Shown: piece by piece, positions 47,662 to 62,700 of the stretch
Layout of the letters: each line of letters opens with the position of its first letter
Numbering within the stretch: the first letter of the stretch is position 1
Assembly: GCF_037325665.1 (NCBI RefSeq)
Contig: NC_090252.1
Span: 49,537,704-49,601,703 of the forward strand
Reading direction: 5' to 3'
DNA from: Littorina saxatilis
Lineage: Eukaryota > Mollusca > Gastropoda > Littorinimorpha > Littorinidae
DNA length: 64,000 nt
The notes under the pieces: model-generated
The model's database searches: none
Told to the model about the DNA's origin: nothing
The model's input: the letters and a program-made list of their open reading frames with translations, nothing else
Translations under genes and position numbers: made by a program

Positions 47662-48804
47662 TCATGAAGGCTCTTCCATGGCCTGTTGTCTCTTTCTTTT
47701 ATCACAGGCTTCCAAAAACCAGTCTTGAACGGCCGTCTTCAAGGTCTTGACCTGTGGCACCCGTACAGCTTCACGGAACAGCCTCTGCATGACAAAACAA
47801 AAAATAACATGAACTTAGATCATCAAACAACTATCACTGATTTGAGAAAAGTCTCAAGTTTATTTCCTGACGCCTGTAAACTTGCTAAAAATCATACAGA
47901 CACACAAACTTGCATACACACCATACGCTTTTACAACACACCAACTATACTTGAGTTAGGAAATTACAACACATTGTAATCCTTGTAGAAGAGAAGTAAA
48001 AAAAAATACCTACCCTAATATTTGTTTTAACCCTTTCGCTGCCAATCAAAACTTGGGTATGTGCATTCCTGACTGCCAGGGAATATTGGAGTTTGGGGTG
48101 TAATAATTCACACAAAAATCTAGCTTCAAACTGGCAGTAGGTAGGTAAGTAAAACCTATGTTGTTTTTAAAGGAAATTGAACCAGGAATCTGTTTTTAGT
48201 GTCTAATCATGGAAATGATAATTAGTTTGGCTTATAATGATGTTTAAATATGAACTTTTGAAAAATCAGCCCGGCGCATCTTCCGGTGCCTGTGGATCAA
48301 ACACAGGTGGCTGTTTTGCTCGCTCCAAGAAAGGATTATAATCACTGTCATCTACCTGTTTCCAACGAATTGTCCGAAAGAAGATCTCCCCCTTCCCCTG
48401 TCAGTATCCATAATCATTTGCACCGCCTGTAGCGTCAGTCCGGCTTTGTTTTTCCCTACTAGGGCCCGGTCGACAGTCACCGTTAGCCATTTTGACGAGT
48501 CGAGATTTCTCTCCCATACCCTGTCGACAAGGCCGAAAATAGCCTTCAAACGCAAAACCGCGTCACCATTTATGTTTATTCATGAGAATGAGGTATCCTA
48601 CCAAGCCATTGGCTGCTATTTGTGTGTCAGCAGTGACGTAGCATTTCTGGAAAATCCCGGAACGGAGAAGACGGGTTTACCCGTCCTAAGGCGCTGCGGC
48701 TGCACAAGCGCATGACTGGTATACCCGTCATAAGGCAGTCAAGTGGTTAAAGTTACCTTTACTATGACTTTTTCTTTGGGGGCCTTCGGAAATTCATAAT
48801 ACAT
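47662..48804 (-). CDS. Candidate two-exon gene, unknown function
   Basis: Exon A 48804-48757 starts ATG and reads MYYEFPKAPKEKVIVK, ending at GTAACT in phase 0. Exon B 47784-47662 starts after TGTCATGCAG in phase 0 and runs RLFREAVRVPQ, VKTLKTAVQDWFLEACDKRK to a stop after EEPS. Together 56 residues, basic with an amphipathic helix. The intron holds the piggyBac-like MITE. Exon A may have further upstream exons; its ATG may be internal. No domain recognised. Confidence 0.4.
48031..48746. mobile_element. piggyBac-like MITE in TTAA
   Basis: TTAA flanks both sides (48027-48030 and 48747-48750). The ends CCCTTTCGCTGCC and CCACTTGACTGCC (in reverse) are similar. On the minus strand, 48490-48266 reads MANGDCRPGPSREKQ and, after one in-frame stop, WKQVDDSDYNPFLERAK to DPQAPEDAPG. 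This looks like the acidic N-terminal part of a piggyBac-type transposase kept in an internal-deletion derivative. Confidence 0.75.
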
Positions 48805-49059
48805 GTACTGTGACGTGCAGACGCATATGTGACGACATCATACCGTTTGCTAACATCCTTATTTCGTATGTAGTCGAAAATCCATGACACTGACAAATGA
48901 GCTCAGGAACTTGGCTTCTAGCAATTTAATGTTAAGCGTAAAAGCTTTGACAACTATCATTCACATGTGAAACATGGCAAATTTAAAATTGATTCCAAAG
49001 AACAAAATTTGAGACAGAAATAACTTGTTGTTTTGTAGACATGGATTTTATCTTCTTCC

Positions 49060-50060
49060 TAAAAGGACCAGGATGATTTTACAAATTATGAAAAACAACT
49101 CACTGTTGATGGCTTTTAGTCGCAGCGTACACCATGGTCTCTTTCCCTGCCCTCCCCCAGAGCCCCCTGTCAGCAACCGTGTAGCCTATGGAACACCTTC
49201 GTCATCACAGCATCAGTAGTTGTCTTTGGTTCATGTCCACCAACCACACCGAGCTCATGGTCATGGATCTGAAACAAACAAAACAAGCCAACTGAATTCC
49301 AAAAATCAAATATTCAGACAGCTCTTCTTCACATACAAACAATTCAATCTGGAAGCATCATACTGTCACCTGGAACAAAAAAATCAATAATCGCACTTGC
49401 TTTAAAAAAAAAAGTTTTCAGAAGAGCAAATGGTGATTGAGTGTAGCATTGTCATAAAATGTAATCACACACCTCAGGTGACCTGCATCAATCATTCAAT
49501 ACTATCTCACAAATCTTCATTTGGAAACCACAACCATAGTTAGAAGAGAGCGTCAACCGTGATACTATTCAGTGTGGACAATTTTTTTCTGACCCATAAT
49601 CCGATGCCTACACAAAGTGAGAATCAGAACTCACAAGAAGGCACTGTTGCATGTTTGTGATTATTTGCTTGAGTGTAGCACTTGCAATTTTGAACTTGAG
49701 GAAACAGCGTAGCAATTTCTGTTACATCCCTGAAAACCTAGCAGATGGCAGCTCTGGCCACAGAGCAATATTTGCATTAATGATTATTTCTCACAGATGC
49801 AATGATCACAGAAAACAAAGTGGTGCATGCATTTTCCGCACCCCACATGAGAAAAAGAGGCCCATCATTGTGCGTACCCATAAGCATAGTTTTATCATCA
49901 AAATGTGTTGGTTAAATTCACAAATGTGACCAATACGCATAAACCTTGCATGAATTCCCAGGATAATGGGAAACTGGTCATGACTGAGAACTGATGAACA
50001 GTTAAGATACACCCGTGAACCGTGATGACATCTGGCATCCTCCAAAAAGCACACACTCAA
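49060..50060 (-). other. Region with weak coding-like stretches
   Basis: On the minus strand a block after GTTTGTTTCAG (49269) reads IHDHELGVVGGHEPKTTTD and AVMTKVFHRLHG before a stop. Another near 50040-49930 reads DARCHHGSRVYLNC. The spacing and composition suggest decayed exons, but no consistent splice set was found. Confidence 0.25.
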
Positions 50061-50317
50061 GGTAACATTTAAAGCCTAAAGAGCGTCTAACAATAACATG
50101 TCACTCTCACAAGATCTTGCTACAGTTATCTGGGGAAAATAGCACAGGCATGACTGGTCTGCTTCAACAATAGCATTCAAAGCCACCTACCAGTGATCAC
50201 TCCTTCGACAGATCCATCATGTGCCTTCAACATCTTCCACACTCAACAGTAAAAAGATGACTCCATCGAACAGTAGCACAGGCTCTGGCTCCACCATGAT
50301 TCTTTGGCGACCAATTA

Positions 50318-51531
50318 CTAAATTAGTCGCATCAGGTCCATCTGCTCCTGTAGAACCTTCTCCAGCAGCAAGAACTGATGTTTATCTTGCCGCTCTGCTC
50401 TGCTCGTAGTCTTGTGTCCGCTGAATAGAAGAAAAGAAGAACAAAAAGTCATTTACATGAAGCAATACATATTTTAGACAATCTGTCGGCCTGAAAAGAA
50501 ACCATCAGCACTAAAAAACAATCTGAGCAAATGTTCAAAGTAAACGTGACATCTCTATATTTTTGAATTCAGAAGATGAGGAATATATATATTGCAATCA
50601 ATTTTTAAAGGGGCATACAGAGTGGCATTTGATGGGGTAAAAAGATGTAGGGACTCAGCAGTTGGAGATGAAAATTTTTGTGTGTATTTACTTCAAGCAG
50701 ATTTTTTTTTTTTTTTTTTTTTAGACAGAAAAACAAACACACACTAAAAATCATTGTTTAAAGTTGAACTGACCTTAACTTTTCCTCCAAACACTAGAAC
50801 TTTTTGTATTCATTCAAAAATATTCATCAAAAAGGTTAAATTTTAAATTCAATTTTGCAGACTTTGGATGAAAAGTTACTCTTCTCTGGCATCCCGCGGA
50901 CACAGTTCACACTTTCTCATCAATGAGATGCCTGTGTTAAGGCCAAAAAAAAAAATAGGTCTGTTTACGGTAACCCGACCGACCCTAGTTTTTTCGCGCG
51001 ACCCCAGACTTTTTTTTGGCATTTGGGAAAAAAAGAAAAAAATCGTGGTTTTTTGGCAAAATAACGTAAAAATATGTTTTTTTGGGAAAAAAAAAAAAAA
51101 AAAAATCTCGACCTACCGACCCTATTTTTTTGGCCTATGTTACCGTAAACAGACCTATTTTTTTTTTAGCCTAATTAAAAACAAACATCGATAAAACTAT
51201 TAAAATAAAATAAAAATTTAAATATAAAAATAAAATCGACCAACCGCCCCCACCCGATTTTTGTTCCCTTTGCTGGAAACAATACATTTGTTTCACTAAA
51301 ACAGTAAAAGAGATCAGCTGAATTTGTTTGACACATCTGGTTATAACTAAAAGAATAAAACACAAAATAAGCCAAAGTCACAGAACAAAAAGACGCTGTC
51401 AGTGTCACTATCAATGACTCTGAATGAGACACTCATTGCTATCGAGCCATACCTGTTCATCTTCACCTTGCCGGGACGGAACGACAGTCTGCGTTACTGG
51501 CATCGGTGGCGGTGTTAAGGTCACTGTCCAT
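50318..51531 (-). CDS. Candidate two-exon small gene with coiled-coil end
   Basis: Exon 1 (51531-51467) reads MDSDLNTATDASNADCRSVP and ends at GTGAAG in phase 2. Exon 2 (50420-50318) starts after TTCTATTCAG and, in matching phase, reads GHKTTSRAERQDKHQFLLLE then KVLQEQMDLMRLI and a stop. Together 55 residues. The end is a charged heptad-like helix, as in the C-termini of small Myb/SANT-type partner proteins of some DNA transposons, but no DNA-binding domain is visible, so exons may be missing. A Harbinger-like MITE lies in the intron. Confidence 0.4.
50941..51171. mobile_element. Harbinger-like MITE
   Basis: Ends GGCCAAAAAAAAAAATAGG and, in reverse, GGCTAAAAAAAAAATAGG, both followed by TCTGTTTACGGTAAC. 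TAA flanks both sides (50938-50940 and 51172-51174), as in PIF/Harbinger elements. 231 bp, no gene. Confidence 0.75.
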
Positions 51532-51689
51532 CTCAGCTTTCTTCACCTTCAGTTCAAACAAGCAGTGAGCACCGTCATACTCAAGTCAAAGCTTTCTGAA
51601 AAAATAAATACTTGGAAGTTAAATAGGATCACATTGATTCCCAAACCTAACAGTAACAGTAACACGCAAACATCAAAACTGGAATACTA

Positions 51690-53196
51690 ATTATTAAATA
51701 TAAGCATCTCAATTTCACTAAATTAGTATATTTATTTTCTCTGTGATGTATTTTTTATTTTTATTTCAAAAAAATCTGTTTTTCAACTTTATCACTGCAC
51801 ACGCTGACACAGCCTCTGCCTGCCTCTCTAGTCTATGCATGCCTCGGGAACAAGGGTAATTTTTCTCTTTTCCGAGACTCAGACACAGAATATTCCACTA
51901 TGAGTCTATGTCAGTATGCGGAACTGAAAGTTGAACATCTGTGGAAAAATAAAAAGATACAAATAAAAAAAAAAACAGATATGAAGAGCCTATTAGTATT
52001 ACTACTAAAGCTCCTGACAACTGCTGCCGCAATGACTCGACCAGATTAGGAACCAACCAAAGTTCACCAAGAAACAGACAATGAGACATAGAATGATAAA
52101 CGAAAATTCAGTTTTTATGGTGCCGTGAGCGACCCGCGAATCGGGATTCGGATGGTATTTTCACTCTTCCACAACTCCTTAAAAACAAACCACTGCATCA
52201 ATCAACTTTATGTTTTTGGAAAAGTTAGTTCATTCATCCATCTTTCAGACAAAACAAACATGAATGAATAGAACAGTGTTCTTCTAGGCGAAAAAAAAAT
52301 CGAAAGTGTGAGAAATTCTCTCTGCCATCAAACTCGGAAGCCGAAGCCGCGAGCTATCAAAAATTCAAATTCCCAAATCTTTCCTTCAGTTAGATCAACT
52401 TACCTATTCTTGAAAGAAGTCAATCTTCATTTCAGAGAGAAGGATAAGATTACCTTGCATCCAATAAGCAAGTCAAAAATACAAGTCAATATGAAGAAAA
52501 AGCAAAAAAACGCCGATACAATGTGGATTTGACAGACTTCTTGCCAACAGGAAGTTGGAGATTGTCTGATTGAAGTAGGTCTGACAGACAAGGGAAATAA
52601 CTTCAATAAATTGCTCTTTTCAGTCAAGGTAACTGTCTCCCCTGAAATTGAACTTTCATAGAGATTTTCTTCCAAAGCAAAATAAAATGAAAATATGCTG
52701 AGAACAAATTTTATGTAACCATTAACATCAGCCTTTATTTTGAGTAGATAATTAGTTTCAAAGTTACTTTAGTTTACATTTTTTTGTTTAATCTGAATTT
52801 TTTAAATGTTTTTATCGTTTTGTTATCTTTTCTGTTCATATAATATTTTTATTATGCTTTGCCTAGATTTTTCCATGACATTATTTTGTGGAAAGCTGAT
52901 TCCTACAACAATACCAAATCCCCATTACAATAATTATATTACATGCTAAAACAATTATAATGATAATACAAATTAAAATAATCATATTTATTTTAAGATA
53001 AAAATAATCAGGATAACAATTAAGCAAATAAATGTTAGTAATAGCAAAATGAGTAAATAAAAATTAAATGGGAAAACCATTACATAAAATAAAAATATTT
53101 TTATTAAACTTTTAAATGCATTTTTTTTTTAACCAAAACTGTCTTAAGATAAACTGAAAAATAACGGATTGAAAGTTTTTATGCAATTTTTTTTCT

Positions 53197-53197
<1 letters not shown>
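51690..53197. other. AT-rich noncoding DNA
   Basis: No supported gene. A minus-strand open stretch near 52680-52430 (MEENLYESSISGETVTLTEK) has no recognisable domain or splice partners. 52.7-53.1 kb is nearly pure A/T. Confidence 0.55.
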
Positions 53198-53269
<72 letters not shown>

Positions 53270-53285
53270 TAGAGAGAGAGAGAGA
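53198..53285. repeat. (GA)n microsatellite
   Basis: GA array inside the 9-kb block, without a LINE next to it. It serves as an unoccupied GA tract for comparison. Confidence 0.97.
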
Positions 53286-54203
53286 ACAATAGCAAATTTG
53301 CACGTGTTTTATCTATTTTTAGAATGACGTCATTTGTATTCTTACGTAATTTCCTTTCTGTTTTTACGTCATCGTTTGTTTTGATTCCATTACATGATTA
53401 CTGAAGAAGGAGTTTTCACTCCGAAATATTTCATTTTGGTGTTTGGGTGTTATTTTTTATTCTTAAAAAAAAGAGAAGTTTTTGAAGAAGAATAACTATT
53501 CATAACCAAAATTTAAAAGTAAATATTTTTTAATAACATAAAATATAATAAATTATTTCATGAAGTAAATGCATAAACCCACGGTATAAAATTAGGAAAA
53601 AGAAAAATTGCAATCACCTTTTCATTGAATCCATGCGTGCTAAACACTGCGTGGTGAAGTCGTTTCCAATGCGACAATCTGCGTAAAAGTTGGCGAAAAG
53701 TAACGCGCGCGAAGCGAAGGTGTCACGAGGCCGTACGCATCCCCGCATGAAAAACGCAGAAATAACGCATGCGTCACGCAGAATCATGGCGGTAACCAAC
53801 GAGCGGATACTGACACATACAGAATTACCCCGAGTGTATACACTTTTCACGTGAGCTTTTCTGAAAGTGGGCGATTTCGCCATGTTTGGTTGTGGCTCTG
53901 ACTGGTGCGAGGAGATATATGGTTGTGGCTATGAACAGACGACATTGATAGAAATTTTTATTTCTTTCTGCGAACAATCGGATAAAGTGTTTCATAATTA
54001 GTAAAAGAGATGTTAATCTCCCACAGTTCATTTGAGTGCCCTGAGATACAATTGTTTTCTGTACCTGTGCAGTTGGTACTGAGTAATTTCGCGGCAATAT
54101 TTCACAAAAGTCCCCCATCAAACAAACTGACAATTAAACTATACACATCAGCCTACAAGCTTTGTGTCTTTGTCTCTGTCTCATTCATCCGACATGTACA
54201 TAC

Positions 54204-54326
54204 TGGCACAGTTCTGCTCATCACTGTTGTCATCACAGTCGTTCCATCCATCGCTCCGTCCATCACAGCGCCTTGACTCGTGTATACAGAGGTTGTTCGG
54301 GCACTTCCACTCGCCAGTTGTGCACT
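54204..54326 (-). CDS. LDL-receptor class A exon (array exon 1 in this window)
   Basis: 123 bp, phase 1-1, acceptor ATCCTCAG, donor GTATGTACATG. Sequence identical to the exon at 42416-42538. As the most upstream exon visible, it must be preceded by further exons beyond the window; no signal peptide or start codon is seen here. Confidence 0.88.
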
Positions 54327-54819
54327 CTGAGGATGAGGACAGAAAGTTGTAACGGCGTGCATTTGTAATAAAATGGAACAAACAAGCAAGCATAAACCGT
54401 AAACTACCTTGTATACGCCCAGTATCGAGTAAACGCCCATCTCCTACATTTGGTCAAATTTTGCGCACGGGGTACAGTACCTAGTAAACGCCCACCCCTC
54501 AGTTTCGATCAGTGGAGTAGACAAGGAAAATGAAAAACATGTTTTCCTTCCTCGGAAATGTTTTGGAGAGTGGACAGAAAAATGATTCTAGAGTGGCTAG
54601 AGAACCGCAATACATTGTTGACTGGGAGGGGGGAAAGAAGAAACAAAAGCTTCATGTTGGGCGGGAAGTGATGTCTTAAGAGGTTGATCTACGTGTTCTT
54701 TAAGTTTTTGAGTAAGAACGGGTTGAGGGCCGTGTCGTCAGGAACAAAAATATTTTGAAGTTATGAACTTGTTAACAGACACTAAAGCAACAATTTAATC
54801 TTCGTGGTTTGCTTGCAGA

Positions 54820-54824
<5 letters not shown>

Positions 54825-54893
<69 letters not shown>

Positions 54894-54897
54894 TGTT

Positions 54898-54936
<39 letters not shown>

Positions 54937-54952
54937 TGAGAGAGAGAGAGAG
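54825..54952. repeat. (TG)n then (GA)n microsatellite, U4
   Basis: TG array followed by GA repeats up to 54952. The GA part continues on the far side of the LINE at 58345-58432, and U1 has a short GAGAGAGTGAGAGAAAGG at the same place. Confidence 0.96.
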
Positions 54953-58440
<3,488 letters not shown>

Positions 58441-58598
58441 GTTTTGTGCAATAACGCATCCTTTGAACACTCCTATGCCAAATGACCAAAACATCGTTAT
58501 TCTGGCTAAGGAACCGCTCCTGCAAAGGGTATATTACCTAGTAAACGCCCACCCCCAATTTTTGGGCGAAATTGGTGCACAGGGGAGGCGGACGTTAA

Positions 58599-59535
58599 GG
58601 GGGCAGTACCACTTGTACGAGGGTCAAAAATCACTTTTTCATGACATTACATGATGTAAGACTTTTTATATGTAAATATGATTGAAATTTCATAATCTAT
58701 AAGTGTTTTTATTCAAAACGTAGTAGTTTTCGAGAAATTTGAGGTCAATTCCGACAATTTCCACATTGAAAATGACCGATTTCTTCTTTGCGTTTATACC
58801 CCTGAGCCATCGTTTTACAGTGATTACTCCCTGAGTCAAGGCGAATAAGCATTACTCCCGGATTACTTCCCCTGTTTGGAACTTCCTGTGTTGATTTTGT
58901 TCGGATATTTTGAAGTTTTCTTGTAGTTTTTGAAGCATTTGTGGCAGACAGGTAGGAAAGCAAATTTTTATCCAATTTGACGGCTAAACAGTTAGCGAAA
59001 AATGGCGATGGCGGGTCAGTTTGGGGCTGATATCTCAAGAACTATTGGAGATACTCAGATACAATTTTGTAGAGTGCTTTTAAAATGCTTGTATCTGGAT
59101 TTTGTCATAGCATTTTCTGGATATCTGTCCTAAAAATTCATTAAGAATTTTTTTCAACTTTTTTTTATGACCTAATTTTAGGCACATTTTTACACGGCCA
59201 TCACACATCAACCGTTTCAGATATAAGACATCCCCGAGCACATAATCCAGATAATCTACTGCTTACATAATTTACAAAACATGAAGACAATCTGTGCATA
59301 AACCTATGAGTTATGAGTTCAAAAATAAATGATTTGTTTTTACGTCGGCCACAGCTCATCCTACAAAAACTTTTTTTTCACCAAGAAATATGTTTGTTAG
59401 GCCAAAATCAACACTTTGTATGAAAAATATGTGGTATAATGAGTAATCATGCAACATTTCAATTAAAAAATCCTAACAGTTTACAAACAGTAAAAATCAC
59501 AATTTGGGTACCCACGTACAGGTGGTACTGCCCCC
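58599..59535. mobile_element. TTAA-flanked MITE, GGGGGCAGTACC ends
   Basis: TIRs of about 26 bp (GGGGGCAGTACCAC, TGTACG, GGGT) lie between TTAA copies 58595-58598 and 59536-59539. U1 has the unfilled site GACGTTAACAAGG at 19920. 937 bp, no coding gene. TTAA and the G-rich end would suit Kolobok- or piggyBac-type nonautonomous elements. Confidence 0.9.
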
Positions 59536-59565
59536 TTAACAAGGTAGTTCACGGTACATTCGTGT

Positions 59566-59568
59566 GCG

Positions 59569-59640
<72 letters not shown>

Positions 59641-59707
59641 CAACACATACTTACATACTCTCACTCACACACACTTCCACACACCCACACACCCACACAA
59701 ACGTGCA

Positions 59708-59747
<40 letters not shown>
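59566..59747. repeat. (CA)n microsatellites, U4
   Basis: Two CA arrays (59566-59637 and 59707-59747) separated by CA-rich text, equivalent to U1 19958. Confidence 0.95.
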
Positions 59748-59748
<1 letters not shown>

Positions 59749-59749
59749 T

Positions 59750-62700
59750 ATGTCTGAAAAAGACGATTGTGGCAGCGTGCATTTGTAATAAAACGGAACA
59801 AACAAGCAAACATAAACATCGGGCTGCAAATTTCACCCTGTTTCAGGTCAAACGGACACGCACAATCTTCTGAGTGGTTGAGTTGATTTCACACGCCAGC
59901 TTTGATTGCAATAACGTGGTGGGGCCCCAAAACGGAACTGGTGTGTTTGAAATCATGTGCTCCTTGTGTTGATTTTGCACTTATTTTCTCACTACCAAAA
60001 TGTTGACAAAAACGATGTTTGGTAGTGTCCTCGGGGGGCATATCGGGCTTGGTCAATAAATATGAAACAAAAGACGATATGCTCCCCCTCGGACCGACAA
60101 AAAAGCTGGTCTGTCAACAACCCATCAAACATCTTATAATGTTAGGCAGGTAAAAAACTGAATATACCATTTTCGCAGGCGTATATACAGATTATTTTTA
60201 TTAAATAATTTTCTGAGGTAGTAGATCATTATTTGCATCATTCTATTGCATATGTCCTGAAAGTGTTATATTCCAAGAAGTTGTGTAAATTTGAGCTCAT
60301 AATATGAAATAGTGATGGAGTATGATGAATCACACTTTTGGTACCCAAATCTGGGTACCAGTGCCGCCTTCATTGGCTCTTTCGACGCCCGCGTTTAACC
60401 GCTTACCTCTCTTCATATAAAGAACCGCCCATAGAGCGTCATCGTCCCGATCTATAAATCTTGAAAATCTCCAAAACCGCATGGAATTCTTGGTTGGGAA
60501 ATCCTTTTATGAAATGACGTCAGCACCTTTCGGCGAGTTGTCAAAGCATTTCGGAGCTGGACGACGAACATAATGTAGATCACACTTGAAATGCATGTTA
60601 ATTGAGCTTGCTTTACAAACTGATACGAAATGAACGGGAGCTTAAAGGTCAGTTATCAACTTAACTTACTTAATAATAATAATAATAATGCAAACTTTTA
60701 TAGCGCTATTCTAGAAAAAATGTCTACTCTTAGCGCTTTACAATACATACATCGACCAAGCATACTATACACGCACAGGCAAAGAACCGACCAAACATAA
60801 CCAACAAACTATACATGCACAGGCAAAGAAAGCGACTTCGAACAATCAGATCGACAGAACGTACGGTACACATATACTCAGGCAGAAACTCGGTAACCGA
60901 CGAGCGGATACTGACACATACGTTTTGCTGTACTTAGTGTGCCCGATTAGCTCGGCTGATAAAGCGTCTGAAAGCGGAGTCGCTACTTTCGGGAGTCACT
61001 GGTTCGAATCTCTTAGCAATCAAGGATATTTATTAATTTTTGTGTGTAATGTATTCACATTTTTGTTATGTGCTCAACTCGTATAATTCTTGTATTTTAT
61101 TCTTTTTAATTCATTCCAAAGGTTTGAGGGATGCATTGAAGATCGAATTTATCAAAGGGTTCATAATTATCGAGTACCTCTGATGAACTATTTCCCAGAA
61201 CTACTCATTCTGTTTTTAAGTAGCATCGGCTTTTTGGGAAATCGCAATGTGCGATTGTATTTTGCCGCGCGTCGACTGGATGCAGTGTCAGTAAGCTACT
61301 TCTAGTTCAATGCACTTCATTCAACATAGAAATAGGCAAGATGTGAAACAACCTCCTTGCATTTTCTATGTCGGTGAGTTGCAGTTTCCTCCCTGGTTTC
61401 GATGAGTCTCGTTTGTCGATGTATTTTTTAATGCGTGTTGAATAAGAGTGTGTTTGTGTGTCGGTATGTCTCATTATTCATCCGGGTGCGTGGTTGGATT
61501 TGCTTCCGTTTTTTGAGTTGTTTGTTTGTGTGTTTGCTTCCTGTTTATTTGGAGAGTGGGGGTGACTCTCTGCGTATTTCTGTTTCTGTGCGTCTGTATG
61601 TCTGTCTGTCTCACTCTCTTGCGCGCTCTATCTCTTAAAGACACATAACACCCATTGACATTTGAAAACAACTTCAGTAATATTTTGCCTGTGGTAATTT
61701 TAGAGTGTGTTAAAACAAGTGTGACAAAATTGAAAAATCTATTGGAAAGACTTTATTATGCATGTTATGAATATAATGACATCCCTAGAATCCTTAAAAC
61801 GAAGGCTGAGTAATTGGATATTATATCTGACTAATTAATAACGATCACAGGACCTATTTTTGAAGTGGTTGAAATCCCTGGGTTTTTTCGCGTTTGTTAT
61901 ATTGATGTGTTTTTATTTGAATCAATGTAACGTCTTTCCGATATAGCTTGTAATAGCCAAATTGCGTGACGGTTGTGTAGACTAAAATAAGATCAGTATC
62001 TCATTTTAAAGAAAATATATTTCCGGAATCAAATTTAAAGACAAATGGCACATCGCAGAACAGAGTCCACACATATTACAAAACATACTTCAGACTAGAA
62101 GGGCGAGGTCCTCAAGACTGACCTTTGAATACAGTCGAATCCTCCTTTTAAGACCCCCCAATATAAGACTCCCTCTTTTGTAAGACCTTGTTTTTTCAGA
62201 TTCTGTGTTCATAACCTCTACAATTCTACCCACATCTTTACAGCGTATCTCCAAATTATCTCAGACCTCGGTGGGAAAGTTTCGTAGTGTATTCCCGAGA
62301 AGTGATTTTTAAATCTGCACAATGCAAGGTATTCAAGTGCTGCAGACGTCTGCATATTCCAATTTTACAAGACAGGATTTCTCTTCGATGACCGTGCATG
62401 TAAAACAATGTGTTTCGCGCGGAGCTAATATAGCTCTGACAGGAAACATCACAATTGCAGTGTCTCGTCCTTAATGGTGCCGGCCCGTGTCGTCGTGTCT
62501 GAAAATCTTGTCGTGCGGATGCAGCAATTATCATGGCTACTTATGAATCGGAACTTGAACAGACGTATCTGTGCGTCAGAATCGCACACTGACAATCCTG
62601 CCATTGTTTGCACACATTGACTTTTGTCTAAGTGACATCGCCAGTTTTAAAGTATGTGACGTGTCCTTTGTGAAAAGGCTGGGTCAGCTTATTTTGTGTT

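Larger units (their letters stand above)
44729..53789 (-). mobile_element. 9.06-kb foreign block inside U3 block B
   Basis: U1, U2 and U4 read CACTCGGTAACCGACGAG continuously. In U3, CACTCG is followed at 44729 by CTCAGCCAGC, and CGGTAACCAACGAG resumes at 53790. Only CG is shared at the joint. Both ends are crowded with ACGCA/TGCGT motifs and GTAACGCGCGCG (44798, 53712). The interior is AT-rich with candidate minus-strand exons and two MITEs. It could be a large DNA transposon with sub-terminal repeats (2-bp duplication) or transposed host DNA. No terminal inverted repeat is clear. Confidence 0.55.

Noticed and set aside
53395-53435. CTGAAGA, hairpin GGAGT/ACTCC, GAAA as a hammerhead ribozyme core
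   Set aside because: There is an extra base before stem II and no convincing stems I and III around it.
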